Source of the DNA: Acanthochromis polyacanthus
Taxonomy: Eukaryota > Chordata > Actinopteri > Pomacentridae
Direction of reading: 5' to 3'
Assembly (NCBI RefSeq): GCF_021347895.1
Contig: NC_067132.1
Span: 6,012,768 to 6,076,767, forward strand
Length of the DNA: 64,000 nucleotides
Part shown: in pieces, positions 1-12,983 of the stretch
How the letters are laid out: every line of letters starts with the position of its first letter
How positions within the stretch are numbered: position 1 is the stretch's first letter
The notes under the pieces: generated by a model
Seen by the model: only the letters and a program-made list of their open reading frames with translations
What the model was told of the DNA's origin: nothing
Databases searched by the model: none
Made by a program: the position numbers and the translations under genes

Positions 1-310
1 TAAACGATGACATTTTTTCACGTTTTTGGAGGACATACTAAACTATGATGTTTTTATATATTTGAACGACATACTACACTGATGACGTTTTTTTCCACGT
101 TTTGGACCACAAGAATAAACTGACCTTTTTTCCATATTTTGGACGACATACTAAACTATGATGCTTTTTCAGCTAATTTTTGGACGACATACTAAAACTA
201 TGAATTTTTGTGACATTTTGGACTGTGACGTTTAGTGACATTTGACGACATACTAAACTGATTTTTTTGGTCACAATTTGGATGACATACTAAACTATGA
301 CGTTTTAGTG
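1..310. repeat. Degenerate ~40-bp minisatellite
   Basis: A motif of the form GGACGACATACTAAACTATGA followed by a T-rich stretch recurs near 32, 64, 103, 141, 182, 240 and 280, spaced about 32-41 bp with one wider gap. Copies differ by substitutions and small indels. The array probably starts left of the window. No reading frame is maintained, so it is noncoding tandem DNA. Confidence 0.8.
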
Positions 311-316
311 ACATAT

Positions 317-553
317 CCCGACCTGGAGTGGCGGAGATAGGCGCCGCGAGGGCGTCCAGTGCGGTAACGCAAGCGAACCCGTTGAGAGAATTATGCTGGG
401 CGAGCCCCGGGGAGATGTTCGTTGCTTCATCTTTGTGAAGGGGCAGGGCCGCCCTGGAATGGGTTCGCCCCGAGAGAGGGGCCCGTGCCCTGGAAACGTC
501 GCCGGTTCGGCGGCGTCCGGTAAGCTCTCGCTGGCCCTTGAAAATCCGGGGCA
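317..553 (+). pseudogene. 28S rRNA gene fragment
   Basis: About 237 bp match a conserved stretch of vertebrate large-subunit rRNA: recognisable blocks include ACCTGGAGTGGCGGAGAT, GTCCAGTGCGGTAACGC, TGGAATGGGTTCGCCCCGAG and GGCCCTTGAAAATCCGGG. Several substitutions and small indels relative to the remembered rRNA, together with the abrupt ends, show a dispersed fragment and not a functional rDNA unit. It is bounded on the left by a minisatellite and runs directly into Tc1 transposase sequence on the right. The minus-strand ORF over it is spurious. Confidence 0.85.
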
Positions 554-559
554 GTGGGA

Positions 560-1192
560 GTTTGACGACTGTGGGCGTACACTGTCAAGACGGTATCGTA
601 TCAAGGCATTCTGGAGAGAAATGTGCTGCCTAGTGTCAGAAAGCTTGGTCTCAGTCGCAGGTCATGGGTCTTCCAACAGGACAACGATCCAAAACACACA
701 GCCAAAAACACCCAAGAATGGCTGAGAGAAAAGCGTTGGACTCTTCTAAAGTGGCCTTCTATGAGCCCAGATCTGAATCCCATTGAACATATGTGGAAGG
801 AGCTGAAACATGCCATTTGGAGAAGACACCCATCAAACCTGAGACAACTGGAGCTGTTTGCTCATGAGGAGTGGGCCAAAATACCTGTTGACAGCTGCAG
901 AACGCTCATTGACAAATACAGAAATCGTTTAATTGCAGTGATTGCCTCAAAAGGTTGTGCAACAAAATATGAAGTTATGGGTACCATCATTTTTGTCCAG
1001 CCCTATTTCATTAGTTTGTTTTTTAAAATAATTATGTTAATCAACAATTCAAAAGTGATGGCTGATTTTGATTATTTAATTTTCAATAAATTTTTATTTA
1101 TTGTTACTTTTGTGAGTTTCAAGTGATTTCAGTGAGAATTGTGGGTTTTTCCTTCTTTAACTGAGGGGTACCAACAATTTTGTACAGGTGTG
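560..1192 (+). mobile_element. 5'-truncated Tc1/mariner transposon
   Basis: The 3' half of a Tc1-like DNA transposon: the transposase C-terminal half, an AT-rich tail, and a candidate right terminal region ending GTACAGGTGTGTA next to satellite DNA. The left TIR, DNA-binding domain and first catalytic Asp are absent; the sequence upstream is 28S-like. A TA dinucleotide follows the end, as expected for Tc1 insertion, but without the left end the duplication cannot be checked. Confidence 0.8.
570..1126 (+). pseudogene. Tc1-like transposase, C-terminal remnant
   Basis: The frame opening at 623 (GTG) gives 167 codons. Residues 15-30 contain WVFQQDNDPKHT with catalytic Asp at residue 20, and SPDLNPIE follows with catalytic Glu at residue 55. 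This is the D34E spacing of Tc1 transposases. Homology continues upstream (a GILERN motif) to about 570 but needs a frameshift, and the first catalytic Asp is missing. The family's usual length is about 340 residues, so roughly half remains. The original stop after the TKY end appears lost, so the ORF reads on into AT-rich 3' DNA. It cannot make an active transposase. Confidence 0.85.
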
Positions 1193-4100
1193 TATATGAA
1201 GGCAAATGATGTTTAAGGTGTTCTGGTTACAAGAAATTGCATGGACAGGATATTTGAAAAAACTGTGTATTTCAGCTCAGAACCAGCATTTTAAGAGCAG
1301 AAAAATCATGAAAGCTACAGCAACGTGAACATAATGTTGACACACAAATTTCTTCTTCAGAATGACCTGAAATGTGATCTATATGAAGGCAAATGATGTT
1401 TAAGGTGTTCTGGTTACAAGAAATTGCATGGACAGGATATTTGAAAAAACTGTGTATTACAGCTCAGAACCAGCATTTTAAGAGCAGAAAAATCATGAAG
1501 GCTGAAGTAACGTGAACATAATGTTGACACACAAATTTCTTCTTCAGAATGACCTGAAATGTGATCTATATGAAGGCAAATGATGTTTAAGGTGATCTGG
1601 TTTGAAGAAATTGCATGTACAGCATATTTCACCAAACTGCGCAAAAAAGCTCAGGATCAGCATTATAAGAGCAGAAAAATCATGAAAGCTGCAGCAACGT
1701 AAACATAATGTTGACACACAAATTTCTTCTTCAGAATGACCTGAAATGTGATCTATATGAAGGCAAATGATGTTTAAGACGTTCTGGTTAGAAGAAATTG
1801 CATGTACAGCATATTTGACCACACTGTGCATTTAAACTCTGGAGCAGCATTTGAAAACATCATGAAGGCTGCATTAACGTAAACATGATGTTGACACAGA
1901 CATTCCTTCTTCGGAATGACTTGAAATATTAGCTCTATGGAGGCAAAAGATGTTTAAGATGCTCTGGTTTGAAGCAATAGCATGGACAGGATATTTGAAA
2001 AAACTGTGTAATAGATCTCAGGACCATCATTTTAAGAGCAGACAAATCATGAAAGCTGCAGCAACGTGAACATAATGTTGACACACAAATTTCTTCTTCA
2101 GAATGACCTGAAATGTGATCTATATGAAGGCAAATGATGTTCAAGGTGTTCTGGTTTGAAGGAATTGCATGGACAGGATATTTGAAAAAACTGTGTATTA
2201 CAGCTCAGGACCAGCATTTAAGAGCAGAAAAATCATGAAGGCTGCCTGTATTAACGTGAAATTCATGTTGACATTTAAATTTCTTCTTCAGAATGACATG
2301 AAATGAAGGCTATATGAAGGCAAATGATGTTTAAGGTGTTCTGGTTTGAAGAAATTGCATGTACAGCATATTTGACCAAACTGTGCATTTAAACTCTGGA
2401 GCAGCATTTGAAAAAATCATGAATGCTGCATTAACGTGAACAAAATGTTGACACACAAATTGCATTTTCAGAATGACTTGACATGTCATCTATATGAAGG
2501 CAAATGATGTTTAAGATGTTCTGGTTAGAAGGAATTGCATGTACAGCGTCTTTCATCAAATCGTGCATTTTACAGCTCAGGACCAGTATTTGAAGCGCAG
2601 AAAAATTATGAAGGTTGCATTAATGTGAACATACTGTTGACACACAAATTTCTTCCACAGAATGACTTGAAATGTGATTTATATGAAGGCAGATGATGTT
2701 GAAGGTATTCTGGAATTGCATGGACAGCATATTTGACCAGACTGTGCATTACAGGTCAGGACTAGCATTTTAAGCGCAGAAAAATCATGAAGGCTGAAGT
2801 AATGAGAACATAATGTTGACACACAAACTTCAACATCTGAATAACCTGAAATGTGATCTATATGAAGGCAAATGATGTTGAAGATGTTCTGGTTAGAAGA
2901 AATTGCATGTACAGCATATTTGACCAAACTGTGCATTTAAACTCTGGAGTAGAATTTGAAAAAAAATCATGAATGCTGAATTAACGTGAACAAAATGTTG
3001 ACACACAAATTTCTTTTTCAGAATGACTTGAAATGTGATCAATGTTAAGGTAAATGATGTTTAGGATGTTCTGGTTAGAAAGAATTGCATTGAGAGCATA
3101 TTTGACCAAACAGTGCATTACAGCTCAGGACTAGCATTTTAAGCGCAGAAAAATCATGAAGGCTGCATTAACGTAAACATGATGTTGACACACAAATTTC
3201 TTCCACAAAATGAGTTGAAATGTGATTTATAAGAAGGCAGATGATGTTGAAGGTGTTCTGGAATTGCATGGACAGCATATTTGACCAGACTGTGCATTAC
3301 AGCTCAGGACCAGCATTTTAAGCGCAGAAAAATCATGAAGGCTGGCTGTATTAACGTGAAATTCATGTTGACATTTAAATTTCTTCTTCAGAATGACATG
3401 AAATGCGATCTATATGAAGGCAAATGATGTTTAAGATGTTATGGCTTGAAGAAATTGCATGTACAGCATATTTTACCAAACTGCGCAAAAAAGCTCAGGA
3501 CCAGCATTATAAGAGCAGACAAATCATGAAAGCTGCAGCAACGTGAACATAATGTTGACACACAAATTTCTTCTTCAGAATGACCTGAAATGAAGGCTAT
3601 ATGAAGGCAAATGATGTTTAAGGTGTTCTGGTTTGAAGAAATTGCATGTACAGCATATCTGACCACACTGTGCATTTAAACTCTGGAGCAGCATTCGAAA
3701 ACATCATGAATGCTGCATTAACGTAAACATGATGTTGAGAAGTCATTCCTTCTTCGGAATGACTTGAAATATTAGCTCTATGGAGGCAAAAGATGTTTAA
3801 GATGCTCTGGTTAGAAGAAATTGCATGGACAGGATATTTGAAAAAACTGTGTAATACAGCTCAGGACCAGCATTTTAAGAGCAGAAAAATCATGAAGGCT
3901 GAAGTAATGAGAACATAATGTTGACACACAAACTTCAACATCTGAATAACCTGAAATGTGATCTATATGAAGGCAAATGATGTTGAAGATGTTCTGGTTA
4001 GAAGAAATTTGTATGAACAGTATATTTGACCAAACAGTGCATTTAAACTCTGGAGCAGAATTTGAAAAAATATCATGAATGCTGAATTAACGTGAACAAA

Positions 4101-7080
4101 ATGTTGACACACAAATTGCATATTCAGAATGACTTGAAATGTGATCTATATGAAGGCAAATGATGTTTAAGATGTTCTGGTTAGAAGAAATTTGCATGAA
4201 CAGTATATTTGACCAAACTGTGCATTTAAACTCTGGAGCAGCATTTGAAAAAATCATGAATGCTTCATTAATGTGAACAAAATGTTGACACACAAATTGC
4301 ATTTTCAGAATGACTTGACATGTGATCTATATGAAGGCAAATGATGTTTAAGATGTTCTGATTAGAAGGAATTGCATGTACAGCGTCTTTGATCAAATCG
4401 TGCATTTTACAGCTCAGGACCAGTATTTGAAGCGCAGAAAAATTATGAAGGTTGCATTAATGTGAACATACTGTTGACACACAAATTTCTTCCACAGAAT
4501 GACTTGAAATGTGATTTATATGAAGGCAGATGATGTTGAAGGTATTCTGGAATTGCATGGACAGCATATTTGACCAGACTGTGCATTACAGCTCAGGACC
4601 AGCATTTTAAGCGCAAAAAAATCATGAAGGCTGGCTGAAGTAACGTGAACATAATGTTGACACACAAATTTCTTCTTCAGAATGACATGAAATGCGATCT
4701 ATATGAAGGCAAATGATGTTTAAGGTGTTCTGGTTTGAAGAAATTGCATGTACAGCATATTTGACGAAACAGTGCATTACAGCTCAGGACCAGCATTTAA
4801 GAGCAGAAAAATCATGAAGGCTGCCTGTATTAACGTGAAATTCATGTTGACATTTAAATTTCTTCTTCAGAATGACATGAAATGAAGGCTATATGAAGGC
4901 AAATGATGTTTAAGGTGCTCTGGTTTGAAGAAATTGAATGTACAGCATATTTGACCAAACTGTGCATTTAAACTCTGGAGCAGCATTTGAAAAAATCATG
5001 AATGCTGCATTAACGTAAACATGATGTTGACACAGACATTCCTTCTTCGGAATGACTTGAAATATTAGCTCTATGAAGGCAAAAGATGTTTAAGATGCTC
5101 TGGTTTGAAGAAATTGCATGTACAGCATATTTCACCAAACTGCGCAAAAAAGCTCAGGACCAGCATTATAAGAGCAGAAAAATCATGAAAGCTGCAGCAA
5201 CGTGAACATAATGTTGACACACAAATTTCTTCTTCAGAATGACCTGAAATGTGATCTATATGAAGGCAAATGATGTTCAAGGTGTTCTGGTTTGAAGGAA
5301 TTGCATGGACAGGATATTTGAAAAAACTGTGTATTACAGCTCAGGACCAGCATTTAAGAGCAGAAAAATCATGAAGGCTGCCTGTATTAACGTGAAATTC
5401 ATGATGACATTTAAATTTCTTCTTCAGAATGACATGAAATGAAGGCTAAATGAAGGCAAATGATGTTTAAGGTGTTCTGGTTTGAAGAAATTGCATGTAC
5501 AGCATATTTCACCAAACTGCGCAAAAAAGCTAAGGACCAGCATTATAAGAGCAGAAAAATCATGAAAGCTGCAGCAACGTGAACATAATGTTGACACACA
5601 AATTTCTTCTTCAGAATGACCTGAAATGTGATCAATATTAAGGCAAGTGATGTTTAAGATGTTCTGGTTAGAAGAAATTTGCATGAACAGTATATTTGAC
5701 CAAACAGTGCATTTAAACTCTGGAGCAGCATTTGAAAACATCATGAATGCTGAATTAACGTGAACAAAATGTTGACAGACAAATTTCATATTCAGAATGA
5801 TTTGAAATGTGATCTATATTAAGGTAAATGATGTTTAAGATGTTCTGGTTAGAAGGAATTGCATGGACAGCATATTTGACCAAACAGTGCATTACAGCTC
5901 AGGACCAGCATTTTACGCGCAGAAAAATCATGAAGGCTGGCTGTATTAACGTGAAATTCATGTTGACATTTAAATTTTTTCTTCAGAATGACATGAAATG
6001 AAGGCTAAATGAAGGCAAATGATGTTTAAGGTGTTCTGGTTTGAAGAAATTGCATGTACAGCATATTTGACCAAACTGTGCATTTAAACTCTGGAGCAGC
6101 ATTTGAAAAAATCATGAATGCTGCATTAACGTGAACGTAATGTTGACACACAAATTGGATTTTCAGAATGACTTGACATGTGATCTATATGAAGGCAAAT
6201 GATGTTTAAGATGTTCTGGTTAGAAGGAATTGCATGTACAGCGTCTTTGATCAAATCGTGCATTACAGCTCAGGACCAGTATTTGAAGAGCAGAAAAATT
6301 ATGAAGGTTGCATTAATGTGAACATACTGTTGACACCCAAATTTCTTCCACAGAATGACTTGAAATGTGATTTATATGAAGGCAGATGATGTTGAAGGTA
6401 TTCTGGAATTGCATGGACAGCATATTTGACCAGACTGTGCATTACAGCTCAGGACCAGCATTTTAAGCGCAGAAAAATCATGAAGGCTGGCTGTATTAAC
6501 GTGAAATTCATGTTGACATTTAAATTTCTTCTTCAGAATGACATGAAGTGCGATCTATATGAAGGTAAATGATGTTTAAGGTTTTATGGCTTGAAGAAAT
6601 TGCATGTACAGAATGTTTTACCAAACTGCGCAAAAAAGCTCAGGACCAGCATTATAAGAGCAGAAAAATTATGAAAGCTGCAGCAACGTGAACATAATGT
6701 TGACACACAAATTTCTTCTTCAGAATGACCTGAAATGAAGGCTATATGAAGGCAAATGATATTTAAGGTGTTCTGGTTTGAAGAAATTGCATGTACAGCA
6801 TATTTGACCACACTGTGTATTTAAACTCTGGAGCAGCATTCGAAAACATCATGAATGCTGCATTAACGTAAACATGATGTTGACAAGTCATTCCTTCTTC
6901 GGAATGACTTGAAATATTAGCTCTATGGAGGCAAAAGATGTTTAAGATGCTCTGGTTAGAAGAAATTGCATGGACAGGATATTTGAAAAAACTGTGTAAT
7001 ACAGCTCAGGACCAGCATTTTAAGAGCAGAAAAATAATGAAGGCTGAAGTAATGAGAACATAATGTTGACACACAAACTT

Positions 7081-8935
7081 CAACATCTGAATAACCTGAA
7101 ATGTGATCTATATGAAGGCAAATGATGTTTAAGATGTTCTGGTTAGACGGAATTGCATGTACAGCGTCTTTGATCAAATCGTGCATTTTACAGCTCAGGA
7201 CCAGTATTTGAAGCGCAGAAAAACTATGAAGGTTGCATTAATGTGAACATACTGTTGACACACAAATTTCTTCCACAGAATGACTTGAAATGTGATTTAT
7301 ATGAAGGCAGATGATGTTTAAGGTGTTCTGGTTACAAGAAATTGCATGGACAGGATATTTGAAAAAACTGTGTATTACAGCTCAGAACCAGCATTTTAAG
7401 AGCAGAAAAATCATGAAGGCTGAAGTAACGTGAACATAATGTTGACACACAAATTTCTTCTTCAGAATGACCTGAAATGTGAGATCAATATTAAGGCAAG
7501 TGATGTTTAAGATGTTCTGGTTAGAAGAAATTTGCATGAACAGTATATTTGACCAAACAGTGCATTTAAACTCTGGAGCAGCATTTGAAAAAATCATGAA
7601 TGCTGAATTAACGTGAACATAATGTTGACACACAAATTTCCTCTTCAGAATGACTTGAAATGTGATCTATATTAACGTAAATGATGTTTAAGATGTTCTG
7701 GTTTGAAGGAATTGCATGGACAGGATATTTGAAAAAACTGTGTATTACAGCTCAGGACCAGCATTTAAGAGCAGAAAAATCATGAAGGCTGCCTGTATTA
7801 ACGTGAAATTCATGTTGACATTTAAATTTGTTCTTCAGAATGACATGAAATGAAGGCTATATGAAGGCAAATGATGTTTAAGGTGTTCTGGTTTGAAGAA
7901 ATTGCATGTACAGCATATTTGACCAAACTGTGCATTTAAACTCTGGAGCAGCATTTGAAAAAATCATGAATGCTGCATTAACGTGAACAAAATGTTGACA
8001 CACAAATTGCATTTTCAGAATGACTTGACATGTGATCTATATGAAGGCAAATGATGTTTAAGATGTTCTGGTTAGAAGGAATTGCATGTACAGCGTCTTT
8101 GATCAAATCGTGCATTTTACAGCTCAGGACCAGTATTTGAAGCGCAGAAAAATTATGAAGGTTGCATTAATGTGAACATACTGTTGACACACAAATTTCT
8201 TCCACAGAATGACTTGAAATGTGATTTATATGAAGGCAGATGATGTTGAAGGTATTCTGGAATTGCATGGACAGCATATTTGACCAGACTGTGCATTACA
8301 GCTCAGGACCAGCATTTTAAGAGCAGAAAAATCATGAAGGCTGGCTGTATTAACGTGAAATTCATGTTGACATTTAAATTTCTTCTTCAGAATGACATGA
8401 AATGCGATCTATATGAAGGCAAATGATGTTTAAGGTGTTCTGGTTTGAAGAAATTGCATGTACAGCATATTTCACCAAACTGCGCAAAAAAGCTCAGGAC
8501 CAGCATTATAAGAGCAGAAAAATCATGAAAGCTGCAGCAACATGAACATAATGTTGACACACAAATTTCTTCTTCAGAATGACCTGAAATGTGATCTATA
8601 TGAAGGCAAATGATGTTTAAGACGTTCTGGTTAGAAGAAATTGCATGTACAGCATATTTGACCACACTGTGCATTTAAACTCTGGAGAAGCATTTGAAAA
8701 CATCATGAATGCTGCATTAACGTAAACATGATGTTGACACAGACATTCCTTCTTCGGAATGACTTGAAATATTAGCTCTATGGAGGCAAAAGATGTTTGA
8801 GATGCTCTGGTTTGAAGCAATAGCATGGACAGGATATTTGAAAAAACTGTGTAATACAGCTCAGGACCAGCATTTTAAGAGCAGAAAAATCATGAAGGCT
8901 GAAGTAACGAGAACATAATGTTGACACACAAATTT
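7081..8935. repeat. Higher-order repeat unit, copy 1 (~1,855 bp)
   Basis: This block of about ten satellite monomers is repeated almost base for base in the next block. The string beginning TCTGAATAACCTGAAATGTG occurs at 7086, 8941 and 10795, offsets of 1855 and 1854. Variant signatures inside (the GTTAGACGG block, the GATCAATATTAAGGCAAG block and the insert at GTGAGATC) are shared by both copies in the same order. Confidence 0.9.
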
Positions 8936-10789
8936 CAACATCTGAATAACCTGAAATGTGATCTATATGAAGGCAAATGATGTTTAAGATGTTCTGGTTA
9001 GACGGAATTGCATGTACAGCGTCTTTGATCAAATCGTGCATTTTACAGCTCAGGACCAGTATTTGAAGCGCAGAAAAACTATGAAGGTTGCATTAATGTG
9101 AACATACTGTTGACACACAAATTTCTTCCACAGAATGACTTGAAATGTGATTTATATGAAGGCAGATGATGTTTAAGGTGTTCTGGTTACAAGAAATTGC
9201 ATGGACAGGATATTTGAAAAAACTGTGTATTACAGCTCAGAACCAGCATTTTAAGAGCAGAAAAATCATGAAGGCTGAAGTAACGTGAACATAATGTTGA
9301 CACACAAATTTCTTCTTCAGAATGACCTGAAATGTGAGATCAATATTAAGGCAAGTGATGTTTAAGATGTTCTGGTTAGAAGAAATTTGCATGAACAGTA
9401 TATTTGACCAAACAGTGCATTTAAACTCTGGAGCAGCATTTGAAAAAATCATGAATGCTGAATTAACGTGAACAAAATGTTGACACACAAATGTCATATT
9501 CAGAATGACTTGAAATGTGATCTATATTAACGTAAATGATGTTTAAGATGTTCTGGTTTGAAGGAATTGCATGGACAGGATATTTGAAAAAACTGTGTAT
9601 TACAGCTCAGGACCAGCATTTAAGAGCAGAAAAATCATGAAGGCTGCCTGTATTAACGTGAAATTCATGTTGACATTTAAATTTCTTCTTCAGAATGACA
9701 TGAAATGAAGGCTATATGAAGGCAAATGATGTTTAAGGTGTTCTGGTTTGAAGAAATTGCATGTACAGCATATTTGACCAAACTGTGCATTTAAACTCTG
9801 GAGCAGCATTTGAAAAAATCATGAATGCTGCATTAACGTGAACAAAATGTTGACACACAAATTGCATTTCAGAATGACTTGACATGTGATCTATATGAAG
9901 GCAAATGATGTTTAAGATGTTCTGGTTAGAAGGAATTGCATGTACAGCGTCTTTGATCAAATCGTGCATTTTACAGCTCAGGACCAGTATTTGAAGCGCA
10001 GAAAAATTATGAAGGTTGCATTAATGTGAACATACTGTTGACACACAAATTTCTTCCACAGAATGACTTGAAATGTGATTTATATGAAGGCAGATGATGT
10101 TGAAGGTATTCTGGAATTGCATGGACAGCATATTTGACCAGACTGTGCATTACAGCTCAGGACCAGCATTTTAAGAGCAGAAAAATCATGAAGGCTGGCT
10201 GTATTAACGTGAAATTCATGTTGACATTTAAATTTCTTCTTCAGAATGACATGAAATGCGATCTATATGAAGGCAAATGATGTTTAAGGTGTTCTGGTTT
10301 GAAGAAATTGCATGTACAGCATATTTCACCAAACTGCGCAAAAAAGCTCAGGACCAGCATTATAAGAGCAGAAAAATCATGAAAGCTGCAGCAACATGAA
10401 CATAATGTTGACACACAAATTTCTTCTTCAGAATGACCTGAAATGTGATCTATATGAAGGCAAATGATGTTTAAGACGTTCTGGTTAGAAGAAATTGCAT
10501 GTACAGCATATTTGACCACACTGTGCATTTAAACTCTGGAGAAGCATTTGAAAACATCATGAATGCTGCATTAACGTAAACATGATGTTGACACAGACAT
10601 TCCTTCTTCGGAATGACTTGAAATATTAGCTCTATGGAGGCAAAAGATGTTTGAGATGCTCTGGTTTGAAGCAATAGCATGGACAGGATATTTGAAAAAA
10701 CTGTGTAATACAGCTCAGGACCAGCATTTTAAGAGCAGAAAAATCATGAAGGCTGAAGTAACGAGAACATAATGTTGACACACAAATTT
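8936..10789. repeat. Higher-order repeat unit, copy 2 (~1,854 bp)
   Basis: Near-identical to the preceding block. Differences are few: for example, the copy of TTTCCTCTTCAG near 7637 reads as a TGTCATATTCAG variant near 9492, and one T is lost in the ATTTTCAG block near 9867. Identity ends soon after 10830, where GGTGTTCTGGTTTGAAGG replaces GATGTTCTGGTTAGACGG. The high identity against the divergence between neighbouring monomers indicates recent ~1.85-kb amplification. Confidence 0.9.
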
Positions 10790-12926
10790 CAACATCTGAA
10801 TAACCTGAAATGTGATCTATATGAAGGCAAATGATGTTTAAGGTGTTCTGGTTTGAAGGAATTGCATGGACAGGATATTTGACCAAACTGCGCAAAAAAG
10901 ATCAGGACCAGCATTATAAGAGCAGACAAATCATGAAGGCTGAAGTAACGTGAACATAATGTTGACACACAAATTTCTTCTTCAGAATGACCTGAAATGT
11001 GATCTGTATGAAGGGAAATGATGTTCAAGGTGTTCTGGTTTGAAGGAATTGCATGGACAGGATATTTGAAAAAACTGTGTATTACAGCTCAGGCCCAGCA
11101 TTTTAAGAGCAGAAAAATCATGAAGGCTGAAGTAACGAGAACATAATGTTGACACACAAATTTCAACATCTGAATAACCTGAAATGTGATCTATATGAAG
11201 GCAAATGATGTTTAAGGTGTTCTGGTTACAAGAAATTGCATGGACAGGATATTTCACCAAACTGTGCAAAAAAGATCAGGACCAGCATTATAAGAGCAGA
11301 AAAATCATGAAAGCTGCAGCAACGTGAACATAATGTTGACACACAAATTTCTTCTTCAGAATGACCTGAAATGTGATCTATATGAAGGCAAATGATGTTC
11401 AAGGTGTTCTGGTTTGAAGGAATATCATGGACAGGATATTTGAAAAAACTGTGTATTACAGCTCAGGACCAGCATTTAAGAGCAGAAAAATCATGAAGGC
11501 TGCCTGTATTAACGTGAAATTCATGTTGACATTTAAATTTCTTCTTCAGAATGACATGAAATGAAGGCTATATGAAGGCAAATGATGTTTAAGGTGTTCT
11601 GGTTTGAAGAAATTGCATGTACAGCATATTTGACCAAACTGTGCATTTAAACTCTGGAGCAGCATTTGAAAAAATCATGAATGCTGCATTAACGTGAACG
11701 TAATGTTGACACACAAATTGCATATACAGAATGACTTGACATGTGATCTATATGAAGGCAAATGATGTTTAAGATGTTCTGGTTAGAAGGAATTGCATGT
11801 ACAGCGTCTTTGATCAAATCGTGCATTACAGCTCAGGACCAGTATTTGAAGCGCAGAAAAATTATGAAGGTTGCATTAATGTGAACATACTGTTGACACA
11901 CAAATTTCTTCCACAGAATGACTTGAAATGTGATTCATATGAAGGCAGATGATGTTGAAGGTATTCTGGAATTGCATGGACAGCATATTTGACCAGACTG
12001 TGCATTACAGCTCAGGACCAGCATTTTAAGCGCAGAAAAATCATGACGGCTGGCTGTATTAAAGTTAAATTCATGTTGACGTTTAAATTTCTTCTTCAGA
12101 ATGACATGAAATGCGATCTATATGAAGGCAAATGATGTTTAAGGTGTTCTGGTTTGAAGAAATTGCATGTACAGCATATTTCACCAAACTGCGCAAAAAA
12201 GCTCAGGACCAGCATTTTGAGAGCAGAAAAATCATGAAAGCTGCAGCAACGTGAACATAATGTTGACACACAAATTTCTTCTTCAGAATAACCTGAAATG
12301 TGATCTGTATGAAGGCAAATGATGTTCAAGATGTTCTGGTTTGAAGGAATTGCATGGACAGGATATTTGAAAAAACTTTGTATTACAGCTCAGGACCAGC
12401 ATTTTGAGAGCAGAAAAATCATGAATGCTGCCTGTATTAGCGTGAAATTCATGTTGACATTTAAATTTCTTCTTCAGAATGACATGAAATGAAGGCTATA
12501 TGAAGGCAAATGACGTTTAAGGTGTTCTGGTTTGAAGAAATTGCATGTACAGCATATTTGACCAAACTGTGCATTTAAACTCTGGAGCAGCATTTGAAAA
12601 AATCATGAATGCTGCATTAACGTGAACGTAATGTTGACACACAAATTGCATATTCAGAATGACTTGACATATGATCTATATGAAGGCAAATGATGTTTAA
12701 GATGTTGTGGTTAGAAGGAATTGCATGTACAGCGTCTTTGATCAAATCGTGCATTACAGCTCAGGACCAGTATTTGAATTGCAGAAAAATTATGAAGGTT
12801 GCATTAATGTGAACATACTGTTGACACACAAATTGCATATTCAGAATGACTTGAAAAGTGATCTATATGAAGGCAGATGATGTTTAAGGTATTCTGGAAT
12901 TGCATGGACAGCATCTTTGACCAAAC

Positions 12927-12983
12927 AATGCAACCTTCATAATTTTTCTGCGCTTAAAATCCTGTTCCTGAGCTGTAATGCAC
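12927..12983 (-). repeat. 57-bp inverted piece of satellite monomer
   Basis: This stretch is the reverse complement of the monomer segment that normally runs from GTGCATTACAGCTCAGGA to AAGGTTGCATT. Sequence on both sides is in normal orientation and register. The segment's own ends, GTGCATT and a near inverse of it, are quasi-palindromic, which could have promoted the flip. Confidence 0.9.

Noticed and set aside
317..553. Functional rDNA locus
   Set aside because: Only about 237 bp of 28S remains, with mutations and foreign sequence at both ends.
1414..12329. Some twenty minus-strand ORFs of 69-121 codons with related translations (for example HAISSNQNILNIICLHIDHI)
   Set aside because: They are translations of the satellite. 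The monomer is mostly 187 bp, not a multiple of three, so no frame continues from unit to unit, and there is no start or stop arrangement consistent with a gene family.
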